DNA of 64,000 nucleotides, taken from Gnetum montanum (Eukaryota > Streptophyta > Gnetopsida > Gnetales > Gnetaceae). The notes below the pieces were generated by a model that worked only from the letters and a program-made list of their open reading frames with translations, had not been told where the DNA came from and searched no databases. Position 1 is the first letter of the stretch. Each line of letters opens with the position of its first letter. This document shows positions 10,650 to 22,359 of the stretch, piece after piece. The DNA is taken from NCBI GenBank assembly GCA_015680685.1, contig MNCI01024892.1, positions 934,480 to 998,479 on the forward strand. Reading direction: 5' to 3'. Made by a program: the position numbers and the translations under genes.

Positions 10650-12245
10650 TTTCTGAAGTTAAGTTATACCTTACTGCTTGTCTTAATTAATTTATTTTAT
10701 CTTCGTGTGATGTTTATTATTAGAAGAACATGTCCCTGAAAGGTTATAATGTTGAGTCCATTTTACCTAGGTGGTTTCCAATTTTAGTTGCCTGATGTAG
10801 CTTAAGGGAATGAAATTTTTTTTGACACATTTTATTCTTGATTATGCAACTAATTACCCTTAAATATGTCCTTTGGGCGATGATGAATTCCAAAAAATTT
10901 ACATGCAATTTAGTATATGCCCCTCCCCCATGACTAAGCTAAACACTTCAGGTTCAAGTAGGTTGAACTGGAATGAAAATCGGAGTACCAGCGAGCGAGT
11001 TATGGATATGAAAGCAAGGGANNNNNNNNNNNNNNNNNNNNNNNNNNNNNNNNNNNNNNNNNNNNNNNNNNNNNNNNNNNNNNNNNNNNNNNNNNNNNNN
11101 NNNNNNNNNNNNNNNNNNNNNNNNNNNNNNNNNNNNNNNNNNNNNNNNNNNNNNNNNNNNNNNNNNNNNNNNNNNNNNNNNNNNNNNNNNNNNNNNNNNN
11201 NNNNNNNNNNNNNNNNNNNNNNNNNNNNNNNNNNNNNNNNNNNNNNNNNNNNNNNNNNNNNNNNNNNNNNNNNNNNNNNNNNNNNNNNNNNNNNNNNNNN
11301 NGAAATGAGATAAAAATTCTATGCTACACAGGACACGAGCTACAATTACACGAACAGTGAGATGAGATGGAATATAGAAAGGGATCATAAAGATTGGGAC
11401 ATGAGGTAACTGACCCAGGGCATAATGAATCTCACGTGTAAAGCATGATTAAGGTGTCATTAACCCGTCATTCCAAGATCAGGACCAAGTCCATTCCTCT
11501 AATTAGTGACATCGCATTGCTTCATCCCATGATGAGCAACTATGAGAGTACCATGACAACAAGGCGTAGGATCACTTGACATTTTATTCAAGGGAGGAGT
11601 GATTTTTGTTTTGTGGCACTTCTTTTTTCTTTTTTTTTTCTTCTTTTTTTTTTCTTTTTTGAATACTGAATCTAGAGAATCTTCCAACCCTTAAGCATGG
11701 GTGCATGTCTTTCCAGTGGGACCCCCTAGAACAACATTGGATTTTTGAGTGTCCTTTTGATTACTCTTACTCCCATTTTGTGTTAGATCTACAAGGACCT
11801 TAGTACAACCATGTTGCATGATAACTCCCACAGACATGACTAAGGAGAATCCACAAGTCCCCTTGATGTCACACCCTAATCATTCCCTCTTGGTCCATCC
11901 TTCTTCATTCTGGGTACAATGAACAAAAAATTAATTTTAAATTTTAAGTTTTTAAAAATGTCAAGAATATCACTATACCCTCAGATAGAACCTCTTATTT
12001 GTAGAGTGGATGAGTGGGTGTAATGGGCTCACTATCCACATAATTGATCACTTGAAACTTGACAACATAGAACAAACCTCAACCAATGATCCACATGAGT
12101 GTTTTATTCATAGATGAGATTACTTACAAAACACGTAAAAGGACAAAAAGGTAAAAAGACGAAAAGGTAAAACAAGAAGTTGAAAAATGAAAAAATGGAA
12201 AAAAAAAGTTGTAAAATGAAAAAAAATGAAAAAAAAATATTTATT
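10650..12245 (-). other. Copy B spacer between gag and extra ORF, with N gap
   Basis: No credible ORF. The stretch matches copy C (about 25170-27000) on both sides of a run of 280 Ns at 11022-11301, so the missing bases are probably the counterpart of about 25515-26100 of C. A C/T-rich run (A/G on the minus strand) lies at 11620-11662 and an A-rich run at 12180-12240. Open frames that span the Ns are artefacts. Confidence 0.6.
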
Positions 12246-12249
12246 AATC

Positions 12250-14247
12250 CTACTTGCTATTAGAATGAGGGATATCCCTCATAGCTAAATAGTTGAGGAT
12301 GGCAAGGATTAATAAATTACGATGGGGATCCTTGCATTTTGGAAGTATTCTAGCTTGGTCATATTTACCCCATTGGGTTTCACACACTTGATTATAATGA
12401 GAATAGTGGGGCAATTTATACGATGTAGTTCTCAGATAACAAGTTGAACCACTATGATGTTTGGGACCATTAGATGGTATGCAAGGATTGGGTTGTCGCT
12501 CTCCATGTCTATGTTCATTGGGCCGTATGATTGTTGGAGTGTGAGTTGGTGGCCCTGATGAAATTACATGAGGTGTTGGGATTGAAGGTAAGGGTGCACC
12601 ACAGTGTGGGACTTATGCTGGGTTGGAAGATGTAGTGGCCTCAGAATTGTGTTGTCCCTTCTTACGACCGTGTTTAAAGAAAGGACACTTTTGATGTTGA
12701 GAAGGCTTTTCACTATCGTTGGAAGAAGTAGCACAAGCAACGTTCGTGGGTTGTTATGGTGGTGCAGAAACCTTAGGAATAGTTGGTGGCGATATGGAAG
12801 GAGGGAAAGGATGAGAATGTTGAAAGTTAGAAGGAGTATAAGGTGCATAAGGTGGTGGTTGTGTTGGAGGCATGGGTTGATAGTATTGAAGAGAATGGTA
12901 CTGTGGTGAGATAAAGTGCGTTGGCTCAGTTGGAGAAACAGGATGTTGAACAAGATAAGCGTTTGGGTTTGGATGATATGAAGGGTGTCTCCAGTCTAGT
13001 GGTGGTCTCCCCCATGACTAGGATTGTTGCCACTGTGATCGAACATAGTATCTTTGTACAAACTCTGGGTGTAACATATTTTCCCAATGCTCCTATAAAT
13101 GTAACAAGACTAGGCATTGGCCCTTGGGGTGATTGTACAAGCATATGTTGCATTCATATGTATGATTAGCAGTTGAGCACTTATTTCCTTCATTCCTTCT
13201 TTTCGATTGTCTACTTTTTTGTCCTGCTTCTTGGGTTGTTAAAACTCTATCTCCAATTATATCGATAAATTCTCCATACTTTAGATATGTCCATTTCAAC
13301 ATCTTATTGATCTTTGCTTCGGCTTCCTCCAATGATTGTTGTATTGGCAAAGATGATGCCTCCACCTTGAGATTGGTTGTTTTCTCCTTTTTATGATCAT
13401 GGACCTTTGTTAAGTTGAGATTTTGGTCTCATTGATGTTTTTCAACAACACTCTCCCATCTAGTCACTTCTCCTTCTTCTTTTGCTACCCGCTTAATAAG
13501 CTCTTGGACTTGATGGGTTCTTAGTTCATATAGTTGGCCTTGGGCATACATCCCTAGGGTCTCTCTTGTTTCATCATGAAGCCCGTCAATAATATGGTAC
13601 ATTAGCCTTTCCTTGGAAAACCCATGCCTTGGACAGTTTTTTAATAGTGCATAATATCTTTATAAGGCCATGTCCAAGGGTTCATGTTGTGCTTGTTTCC
13701 ACTCTTGGATTTTTTTCCTCAAGGCCAACACTCTTACGTAGGTTTGATATTTTTCGTTAAAAAGTTCTACCATTGTTGACCAACATCGTATTGAATTTGG
13801 TTTTAATGATCTATACCATACTTTTTCTTGGTCAATGAGTGTCATAGGGAAGAGCTTGAGTTTTTTCCACCCATTATCAATGTTGTTCCACGTATGGGCA
13901 TTGCAGAAGGCTTGTAAATGTTGATGTGGATCTAAGTCATAGCCTCTTGAAAAAGTAGGAAAGTTGTTTAAATCGAGCCTAGGTAGGCGACTCTTTTTAC
14001 GATGCCTACGGGAGATTTGAACAGCCTCTTGTATTTGCGTTAAGCTTGTAGTGGCCAATGGGGGTTCATCTTCATCAGGTAAGTTATGCTTTCATGTTTT
14101 GTGATGACGTTGTTTTCGTTCATGTTTATAAGAAATCCCTACTTCAAGTTGTGTACTCCAACCTTCATTGTCATATAGTTCATTGGTTCTCCAATGAAGT
14201 TCCTCACTAAGTGTGGCATCATTATCATGATCTTGTAGGAGAGACAT
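12250..14247 (-). pseudogene. Copy B gag (Ty3/gypsy) pseudogene, about 666 codons
   Basis: Best-preserved gag of the window. The minus-strand start ATG at 14247 (MSLLQDHDN) and the final TAG at 12250 are in the same frame. The retrotransposon gag domain lies at about residues 90-280: NNFPTFSRGYDLDPHQHL, NNIDNGWKKLKLFPMTLID, VWYRSLKPNSIRCWSTM and LGMYAQGQLYEL. A nucleocapsid-type motif CNICLYNHPKGQC (13115-13153, about residue 365) has spacing C-x2-C-x3-H-x4-C. The tail is Pro-rich (PPTQPPPYAPYTP). A handful of stops, for example after DMAL near 13669, prevent translation. Gag would form the particle that packages the element RNA. No protease or polymerase follows, so this copy would have depended on an autonomous relative. 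Confidence 0.85.
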
Positions 14248-14371
14248 GGTTGTGGAGTTGTGTGTGAATTTATATGTGACTTTTTAATAATTTATTTTTT
14301 CCCAAAAGATATATCATTAAGTCCTTTACAGAAACCTTGTATGATATAACTAATCTAGATAACTAGCACTA

Positions 14372-14390
14372 TCCCCGGCAACGGTGCCTA
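14372..14390 (-). promoter_or_regulatory. Copy B primer-binding site (tRNA-Asp type)
   Basis: On the minus strand TAGGCACCGTTGCCGGGGA follows the LTR end TCATCA. Its last 12 bases match the tRNA-Asp complement TGGCGCCGTTGCCGGGGA exactly. This is one of the two clearest primer sites in the window. Confidence 0.85.
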
Positions 14391-15232
14391 TGATGAGTGG
14401 CAAGGTACCCCTACACTCAACCATACGAATACGAGCATTTTCACATGCAATCTAGTCGAACTCCATAGACAGACTAGTTGTGGCACCTAGATAGTTAGCC
14501 TTAGGTCACAGTTCGCTATCCTCACACTTGGACTAGTATTATCTTTGTCATGTATGGTTTAGTCCAGAGTGAGGTGTATGATGTGGTCCTAATCTAACAC
14601 TACTCTTGAAGGCAATGGAAAATGATGCTAACTAAACTAAGAGGGAAAGGGTGAGAGAGAGAGTATAAACTAGCCTAAGTGTGATGAGCATCCATTCCTT
14701 GATTATCCGGACACACCTTAGACTTTGTGCATGACTACCACTGGGATTACCAAGCGCAGTTCCTAGGTACGCTGCTAGGTTACCAAGTAGTCACACTTAA
14801 GAGCTCGTAATCAAGTCGTACTCATTCTGCATTTTAACGTGAGTTTAAGGGTGAGAGAGACTAATTAGGAAAGCAGAATATAATAAATAAATAAATAAAT
14901 AAATAAATAAAGTGAATGATACAATGATGAATTAATCTTGATCTTTATTGCTGGTCATGTACGTATCCAAGTACATCACACTTGAATAAATGATGTCGTA
15001 CAATTACATTCATCACACTATGGGTAGACACTGGAAAATAATTCTATCTTTGGAGGGATAAAACTACCAGATTCTAGATACAATCTAAATCTAAGATGTG
15101 AAACAAGGGAGAACCACCTCTTATTTATAGATCTGGCGGCACAGTGCCATATTGTGTACGTGATATCGCCGGGGAAGAAATGATATTGCAGGTGATGTGA
15201 TATCGTGGCGGATGTGATATCACATCCCATCA
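14391..15232 (-). mobile_element. Copy B 5' LTR (842 bp)
   Basis: On the minus strand it starts TGATGGGATG at 15232 and ends CCACTCATCA at 14391, next to the primer site. A TATA box (CTATAAATAA) is at 15121-15130. U3 holds GATAT dyads (15147-15222). The inner part repeats the sequence of the 3' LTR at 9055-9683 with scattered changes. A simple AAAT-type run (TAAA)n lies at 14881-14911. Confidence 0.87.
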
Positions 15233-15239
15233 AGAATGA

Positions 15240-15920
15240 TAAATACTAAATGCTTATATATAAATAACCCTATATCTAGGAGAGGCTACACCATTGAAGC
15301 ATTGTCTAACTCAACAAGTAGGAAGAAAACCAATAATAATACTTGACATGAATGAAACAAATGCAGTGTTTTTATATCACATCATTTAATTCAAAGTAAA
15401 ACATTAATTATGAAGAAGATAACTCAAAATTAGATCATATAAATGTATGGATGATGGTAGATAATTAAATTAAAAACCTCAAAATTGCAAAAACATTTCT
15501 ACAAAAAATTGCAAATCATACCTAAATTAAATTCATGAAAAATGGTTAACTAAATTGTGATGGAATTATAGTAAATTATAAGGAGTAGATCCTAATGCTC
15601 TACAAATTGCAAAGTTTGTAGGTAGATATGCGGATACACAAATTAAAATTATATATGCAATATATTTTTTTATGGAAGGATGTCAAATCAGTATATATGG
15701 TTATGGTTTACTCTTTTTCTTAAAGGGGATTTTAAATTACCTCCAATTTCTTCATTTAATGCCAAAATTTCTACTTCTTCTATTAGTGCGTAATTTTCTA
15801 TTAATTTTGAGAATGTAGATTTACAAGTTAGTAAGAAAGAATTTGAGGTGCATTTTTCAATTATTGTTGATGTAAATAAGATACCTAATTTTGTTTTTCT
15901 TGATGATGTATACAAAACCC
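15240..15920. repeat. Old unclassified repeat, segment 1
   Basis: Bases 15245-15480 resemble 19218-19420 in the same orientation (shared words CTACACCATTGAAGCATT, CTAACTCAACAAG, ATCATTTAA). Bases 15700-15915 resemble 20385-20580 directly and 19440-19690 in reverse. On the minus strand 15915-15688 is open for 75 codons with text similar to the other copies (MYTSSRKTKLGIL here, MYTSLRRIKLGVL in the 19.5-kb copy), so an old protein-coding repeat is possible. The family is not recognised. Confidence 0.5.
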
Positions 15921-16124
15921 AAACTAGATGAATATATGCAACCTAGGATGTATAACCAATATAAACTTTCATAATACAATAAATTAAGTTATTAATCTTA
16001 ATGTTTTGGAAACTAAATTTGAAACTAAAATTTTTTTCTTATGTCCATTAAGATCCCTTAGATCTATTAGATCAATTTGAGAATTCCTTTTATGTATTTT
16101 TTTTAAAAATTATAATTTATTATT

Positions 16125-16205
16125 ACCTAATGAAATTGAACCTATTACTTTTGGTTACTAAGCCAAGACTTTCACCACTAAGCTAACAACTCATTGATAT
16201 CATAA
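16125..16205 (-). repeat. tRNA-like head (SINE-type A and B boxes)
   Basis: On the minus strand TTAGCTTAGTGG (16175-16186) fits the pol III A box and GGTTCAATTTC (16132-16142) fits the B box at 10 of 11 positions, about 32 bases apart. The sequence in between does not fold as an intact tRNA. Related heads occur at 19870-19960, 47619-47686 and 47775-47840, so this is a dispersed tRNA-derived repeat. Confidence 0.55.
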
Positions 16206-16614
16206 TGAGACATAGCTTATTTTGAGAGGTGCGGGGGTAGAGGGAGTATGAGCTAGGAGGTTGGGGTATGTGTTAGATCCAAAAAAAATATTTAAAATGA
16301 GCAAGTAAAATTTAGAGCATATCATAAGCTTGACACTAAGTAGACATTATAAAAAATGAAAAGAATATACTGAGATATATAACCATAAAATTGATACTTT
16401 GAAAAAAATAAGTAAATAAAATTAATTATTAGTAGAGAGGAAGGTCTTGGTCTTTACAAAATTTATGTCACTTTTTAACATTCATGCTTAAACTTAAAAT
16501 AATAAAAGGATTTGAGATAGAGAGTTATGGCTTAATACTCGTATTCGTATTAAAGCAAGAAAGTAGTAGTACTTATGGAAAATCTTCATCATGTTGCCTA
16601 TTATTGATCTTACA

Positions 16615-16803
16615 TCAAGAATCTTTACAATCAAATATAACCCTATTGTTGATAGTAGTTTTAATCTTTGAGCTGATAGTATTCTTGTTAAATAAGGATA
16701 AGTTTATCTTATGAGCTATCTGTTTAGGTTGCTTAATACTTTCTCTAGTACCAGCTAAAATATACATAGGATTTTCTCTCTTCTTTGGATTCTTCATTTT
16801 CAT
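16615..16803 (-). pseudogene. Unidentified open frame interrupted by a LINE
   Basis: A Lys/Asn-rich frame of 62 codons. Upstream on the minus strand, beyond the inserted LINE (from 18805 to about 18860), the same reading continues with VEVEDMKNKVNVNDNNDQ, so the LINE seems to have landed within an ORF. I do not recognise the protein. The composition is low in complexity and the frame could be chance. Confidence 0.3.
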
Positions 16804-18804
16804 TTGATCATTATTTTTTTGGATAAAGATTATAATTTATTAAAAGAAAAAAATGTACAAAGTAGCCTAGAAGGGCATGTAGCAATAAAAAAAAATAAAA
16901 CTAAAAATCCAAAGGTCCTTGACATCTAGGAAACTAGCCCTATTCAAAAACCCCTAGAATCCAAAATGAGTAGTGTTGAAGGAAAAAGGTAAACCTCTAT
17001 CCCAAGATAAGTGCACAACTAGAAAAACTAAAAACATCCCAGAGCCCATGCCAAAATGCTCTAAACACCCTAAACCTCTAAGCACCAAGAGCCATTTTAA
17101 GGGCTCGTGCATGCTCAAACCCTTCAATCCTAACCCATATAGAGCAACAAGGAACCCTATTTATTCCTTTTGTCTCACTTCTAGCTTGGAGTTTATTTCT
17201 TGATGGTAAGTAGGACCTCCAAGTTAATCTCTAGAACTAGTCCTAAGGAGCAGCCAACCTTGTTCATTTCCAACAAAATTAGAGAAGGAGCTTCTTCTAT
17301 GACATCCTCACTAGATGTTTTGTCCAAGGATGGGAAGGGTCCCTCCCACCCTTGCACCATCAACATCCAACTACCAAGAGAAGGGGAACTCCACCCCCAA
17401 CATGTGCCCATCACAAAAGATGCCATGCTACCCTTGATGGAAAAACCTAGAGATCCCAAAGAATCAGTTGATTTTAGCAACTTTGATAACCCTAATGATC
17501 CTTGTGACCTTGACAACCCTAATAAAGTCTTCAGCTACTCCATATTAAGGGATGGGTCCTCCATCCTCTGTGCCTCCATTGGGCATTGAGCATCATGGGC
17601 CTATCATTTAGGCTCTTGGTTCCCTTGAACTACAATCCCCATCCCCAAAATTGATCCATCGGAGCCCTGCATCCCAACTCCTTTGGGATTAGCTCCCTAA
17701 GTTGGCCCCCGAGGAGGCCTCCTCTTTCGAGAAAGGGTCATCTAAGCCTCTTCCCCATCCATCCCCCACTTTTTGGGGATCATGTGTATTTTGACCAACC
17801 TGGTAGTCAATAGATGTCCCATCTTACCACAAGTTCCACAACCCCCTGTGGGCTTGTCTACCTTATGAACCTTGACCTTATTTTCAAATTTGATATGCAC
17901 CTTCTCCTCCTCCAAAGGGAGATTAATGATAACTTTTGAAATTCCTAGGGATAATGACCCCCACATGTAGAATTTGGCAAAGCCCATATGGTCCAAAGAG
18001 CAAGTAGCTTGATCAAAAAAGATGAAATTCTGAAAGAAACTGTTGAAATTCTAAAGAAAATCCATTATCTAAACTTTCCATGGAATCTTGGATGTCTAGA
18101 TCCACACAGATGCCCATGAAAATAGGTTTAGATTGTGATGGGTACATGGCCTCTAATGTGTTAGAGCCAAGTCCCACACCCCAAAGAACCATGGACCCCC
18201 CTAGCAAAACTCACACCCTTTTAGACATCGAGTAAAAAATAAAGAGAAATAAACTTCTAGAAAGGCTACAAGCCTCTGCAGAGTAAGAACCCTAGAACCT
18301 AGCAACTCACTTTCTAACCATATCTAAATTGGGGGCCACTCCTATAGACACAAACCTACCAATGAGGCTCTGCTTAACTATTCATAAACCCTCACTAAGT
18401 GACATCATATAGATCCTCAATGAGCCATCCATATGTAGGCATTCCTCAATACCCCTAGCCCCAAGGTACTAACAATGCTCATTCCAAAACCCTACCACAT
18501 GTCCATCTTTTAAGTATACACAATATCCATTAACTATCTCCCTAGTCATCCCTCTCATCGAATTGTCCAACCCTCCACCCACATTGCTTGCAGTGGCACT
18601 ACCATCTACAAGATCCCTGCCTAAGTTATCCTCACTATCTACGCTTGCACCAACCTTGTCACCCACATTGCCACTTTTGATCACACTAGAACCATCTACC
18701 TTGTCTCCTGTGCTCCCACCCTTGAAAAATTTCTGCTTCCAACTCATCTCTCTTGATACTTCTAACATTGGTGGGTTTAGAAAGAAGATCATTTAATCAT
18801 TATT
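16800..18804 (-). mobile_element. Internally deleted LINE with 16-bp target-site duplication
   Basis: Body 16816-18788. TCATTTGATCATTATT (16800-16815) and TCATTTAATCATTATT (18789-18804) are the flanking duplication, with one mismatch. On the minus strand the element opens just before an ORF1 start and closes with a LINE-type 3' end (GGCTACTTTGTACATTTTTT, AATAAATT, then an A-run). There is no room for the roughly 4-kb ORF2, so this is an ORF1-plus-tail derivative. It must have been mobilised in trans, or the deletion happened after insertion. Confidence 0.72.
17193..18768 (-). pseudogene. LINE ORF1-like protein (DUF4283-type with zinc knuckle), pseudogene
   Basis: RNA-binding first ORF of a plant L1-type LINE. 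On the minus strand the start region reads MLEVSREMSWKQKFF (ATG at 18768 or 18747), then a Ser/Gly/Asp-rich linker and NGYCVYLKDGHVVGFW. Next comes the DUF4283 core (GRFVSIGVAPNLDMV, then a VLLGGSMVLWGVG segment at about 18207, family GGPWFWGSAGL). A zinc knuckle CGTCGKMGHL at about 17838-17868 has lost its last Cys. A C-terminal acidic/hydrophobic tail extends to 17193. Several stops and frameshifts separate these pieces. The domain calls rest on remembered family patterns. Confidence 0.6.
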
Positions 18805-18869
18805 ATCATTGACATTAACTTTATTTTTCATATCTTCAACTTCAACGCATTTTTTCCCATTTCTTTAGA

Positions 18870-19204
18870 ATATTTTTTCTTGAGCAAAAAATAATAAACA
18901 TTAAACAAATGCCCTTTCACAATGGCAAAATTTGGAAAAATTAGGAAGATTATAATATGTAACAGTTTGAATATAAGTTCTTCCTCCTACTTGTAATACC
19001 AATTCCTTTTTATGATTAAAAAAATTAATTTCAATAAAAAATATCTATAAAAACTAAAGATATAGAAATAAACTCTATATACTTAACGGGATCGAGAAGA
19101 CTAACACTTTCTTACTTAACTTTCTGAAAAATTAGTAGAATATTTTATAACTTAACAAAACGTGTAACTTTAGCATATTCTTCAAATTAGGTATAAAATT
19201 TTGG
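18870..19204. other. AT-rich interval without recognised content
   Basis: Bases 18870-19204 show no ORF of note, no LTR words and no tRNA-like boxes. They lie between the LINE target site and the next old repeat. Confidence 0.4.
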
Positions 19205-20585
19205 AGCCTACTTACAAATAATTAATGCTACATGCTTATGTATAAAAGATACTATATCTAGGATAGACTACACCATTGAAGCATTACTAACTCAACAAGA
19301 ATACAAAAATGAAAATAGTACCTAGCATGAAAGACTTAGATGCTACATTTTTTCATTACATCATTTAACTGCAAAATAAAACTTTAATTATAAGGTAGGT
19401 AATCCAAAATTGGAATGAACACATATTGTAATGAAAGATCAGTAACCAATGACTTATATACATCATTAAGAAGAATAAAATTAGGTGTCTTAGTTGCATT
19501 TATATCCCTAAAAGAACAACTGACAACCTGTTTCTTACCAACTTATAAATATATATTTTGAGAATCAACAAAAATTTCTACATCAACATAGAAGAAAAAA
19601 TTTCAACATTTGTTGAAGAAGATGGAAATAAATTAGAATCCCTCATTGGGGAAATTTTAAAGAAATCAAATCTGTTAGAGAAAAACTAAAGAAAATAAAT
19701 TAGATTTTCATAAAAAATCAAAATTGTAGGAGAAACATCACATCCATTGAAAAAAAAAACCTTCAAATATAACTTGAATTGGCTAATTCATGTTAAGATA
19801 GGTGAATGACTTTTTTTAAAATACTATTTACCTCAAGATATATAGTTAGATTAGAACTTTATAATGAAGTGTCGCCTACTACAATGCAACCCATAACTTG
19901 TAACTTTTAAATCAAGAGTCTTATCACTAGGTTAATATTTCATTGTTTATGGGTACATATAGTATCTAGTCCTAGTTCTAACAACTCTACACTTTAAGAA
20001 ATTATTGTATTCTTCTTAAAATTTTTAAAGTATAATGTTAACTATTATCTTGAGGTATACTTAATCATTTATTCATGGGTTTCAACATCATAAAGCACAT
20101 GTTCCAAACCATTACTTGATATTGAATCATAATTCAATATTAATTATAAGGCACAAGTCTTTCCAAATCATCTTGAAAATCAAAGCCTAGCTTATAGTAA
20201 TACCATGAATCATCTAATCCCACCAATGATTTTCTTAGATACAGATGCAATGACAGTCATTAATCCATTGATTGTAGTTAGGCCTTAGATCCCTCATCAA
20301 GGGTTTGATGTGATTTCCTTCAAGTGTTTTTATAGAGTGAGGATTTTGGACATATTTGATTTCTCTAGAGTTTCCTTAAGAGGGATTTTATAAAACTCCT
20401 ATCGTCTTCAACCAATGTTGAAATTTCTACATCTATTATCAATGTAAATATTTTTATTGGTTATTTAAATATAGATTTACAAGCTAATAAGAATAAAGTT
20501 GTGGGACCTTTTTCTAGTGATGTTGATTCAAAAACGATACTTAATTTTGTTCTTCCTACTAATGTATATGAGTCATTGGTTAGTG
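19205..20585. repeat. Old unclassified repeat, segment 2, with internal inverted copies
   Basis: Bases 19218-19420 match 15245-15480. Bases 19440-19690 and 20385-20580 are diverged reverse complements of each other (shared word TTACAAGCTAATAAG against its complement), with about 700 bp between them. The loop contains a tRNA-like head on the minus strand (19870-19960) and a SINE-body word also found at 47855-47925. This looks like a foldback-style or nested old repeat. Confidence 0.45.
19870..19960 (-). repeat. tRNA-like head, degraded, with SINE body
   Basis: On the minus strand TTAACCTAGTGATAAGACTC (A-box side) and GGGTTGCATTG (B-box side) are followed by a body containing ATAAAGTTCTAATCTAACTA and a T/A-rich end, repeated at 47855-47925. 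A shared head plus shared body supports one SINE-like family. Confidence 0.5.
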
Positions 20586-20733
20586 GTCTTTCATCATAAT
20601 ATGTGTTCATTCAAATTTTGGTATACTTGCCTCAGAATCAAAGTTTGTTTCACAGTTAAATGACATGGTAAAAAAACATGAAATCTAAGTCCTTGATACT
20701 AGGTATTATTCTTGTTTTTCTCACCTTGCTAAG

Positions 20734-21562
20734 TAATGAGCAATGAGATACCCCTATGCTCAACCATATGAATCACAAGCATTCATGCACAATCAGATCT
20801 AGTTTCATGGATGTAACTAGTTGTGGGATCTAGATCATTATGCTCTAATCACAGTTCACTATCTTTCCACTTGGACTAGTGGTAGCTTTGTCACGTATGG
20901 TTTAGTCCCAAGTGAGGCGTATGATGTTGTCTCTAATTCTATGCTACTCTTGATGACAAAAAAAGGGTAAATTAATTAAGCTAATGGACAATAGAAAGTA
21001 AAATCTAACTAGCCTATGTGCGATGGGTATTTTCCCTTAGTCATCCATATACATCTTGGACTTCATGAGACGACTTCTAGGATTGCCAAGTGTATGTCAT
21101 TGGGTGTGCTAAAAAATACACTTCTAGATTACCAAGCATCTACACTTAAACACTCGTGATTAAGGCATATGCATTCTACTTAATGACAGGAATAGTAAAT
21201 AACAATAAATGAAAAACATTTAATTGAAGAAAGTAGTAAATAATTAAAGTAATAATAATCTGAGTGGATGCTACAATGATGGAAGGAATCTTGCTCTTTA
21301 TTGCTAATCATGTAACGTGTCCAAGTATGTTACACTTGAACAAAGGTGCCATACGATTATAAACATCATACTACGAGCATGCACTAGAAATAAAAAAATT
21401 TAAAGGGAAGAAATTGAAAACTAAAACTTTCTCCTACATTCCTAACTACTCTCTCATCTAAGTGCCCAAGTGTTATATTTATAGGTAAACCCAGATGAGA
21501 CGATGTTAGATATTTGATGTGACTTATTGGCCTTGACATTGTGTGCTTCGACGTTGAGTATG
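20734..21562 (-). mobile_element. LTR G, same family, diverged
   Basis: Follows the copy B and C LTRs from their U5 ends: ATACCCC, CTCAACCATATGAAT and TTTGTCACGTATGGTTTAGTCC. A TATA box lies near 21475 (CTATAAATATAA on the minus strand). The left edge TAATGAG replaces TGATGAG, and no primer site is visible beside it, so it is a 3' or solo LTR. The right edge is cut by the LTR of copy C at 21563 before any TGATG terminus, which suggests copy C inserted into it. Confidence 0.75.
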
Positions 21563-22162
21563 TGATGAGTGGCAAGGTACCCTTACACTCAACCATATGA
21601 ATACGAGCATTTCACGCACGATCTAGTCAAACTTTGCAGACAGGCTAGTTGTGGTATCTAGATGGTTACTTGTAGATCACAGTTCGTTATCTTCCCACCT
21701 AGACTAGTATTAGCTTTGTTACATGTGGTTTAGTCCATAGTGAGGTGTATGATGTGNNNNNNNNNNNNNNNNNNNNNNNNNNNNNNNNNNNNNTAAGGGT
21801 AGAGAGATATTAACTAAGAAAGTAGTAAATAACAATAATAATTAAATAAATAATTAAGCTAGGAGGATGTTGCAATGATGAAGTAATCTCGATCTTTATT
21901 GCCAGTCATGTGCATGTCCAAGTACGTCACACTCGAATAAGGATGCTGTACAATTATAATCATCACACTGCATGCATGCACTGGGAGAAAAGGGTTGAGA
22001 AGAAAAACTAACGTATTAAAAACTATTGAAAAGTTAAACTTCCAAAAAACTGACTCTTACCAAAACTGCCTAACTCTTATTTATAGATGAGGAGACAAGC
22101 TGCGATATCATGTACGTGATATCATGGATGCAATATCACAACCACCAATTCATTTCTCATCA
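21563..22162 (-). mobile_element. Copy C 3' LTR (with 37-N gap)
   Basis: On the minus strand it begins TGATGAGAAATG at 22162 after a polypurine stretch (GTGGGGGTA) and ends CACTCATCA at 21563. Ns fill 21757-21793; the matching part of the 5' LTR is longer than the gap, so real bases are missing. A TATA box is at 22077-22086 and two or three GATATC dyads at 22100-22140. Confidence 0.82.
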
Positions 22163-22172
22163 TACCCCCACA
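22163..22172 (-). promoter_or_regulatory. Copy C polypurine tract
   Basis: On the minus strand TTGTGGGGGTA abuts the 3' LTR start TGATGA. This is the best G-run of the family in the window. Confidence 0.65.
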
Positions 22173-22359
22173 ACTAAATGAAAATTTGTCCTCAAGATAA
22201 AGTGAGAACAAGCTCCATTGATTACACAGTGGATAGGTATGTGATTATTGACTAACGAGAATGGATTCATGCCGCAATGTGGAATTAGAACAAAATTGAG
22301 ACACAACACAACACAAAGAAGGTAAAAGAAAATCCTATAGCTACAAAATTAGGTGGAAC

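Noticed and set aside
10873-11388. Open frames of about 145 codons on both strands
   Set aside because: They are open only because they cross 280 Ns.
12564-12953. Minus- and plus-strand frames of 129 and 101 codons
   Set aside because: They overlap the Pro-rich tail of copy B gag in other frames; the gag frame itself fits copies C and F.
14881-14911. CRISPR-like or regulatory repeat
   Set aside because: It is a simple (TAAA)n run inside an LTR of a plant nuclear genome.
16125-16205. Functional tRNA gene
   Set aside because: A and B boxes are present, but no acceptor stem or convincing anticodon stem pairs; three relatives show it is a dispersed repeat.
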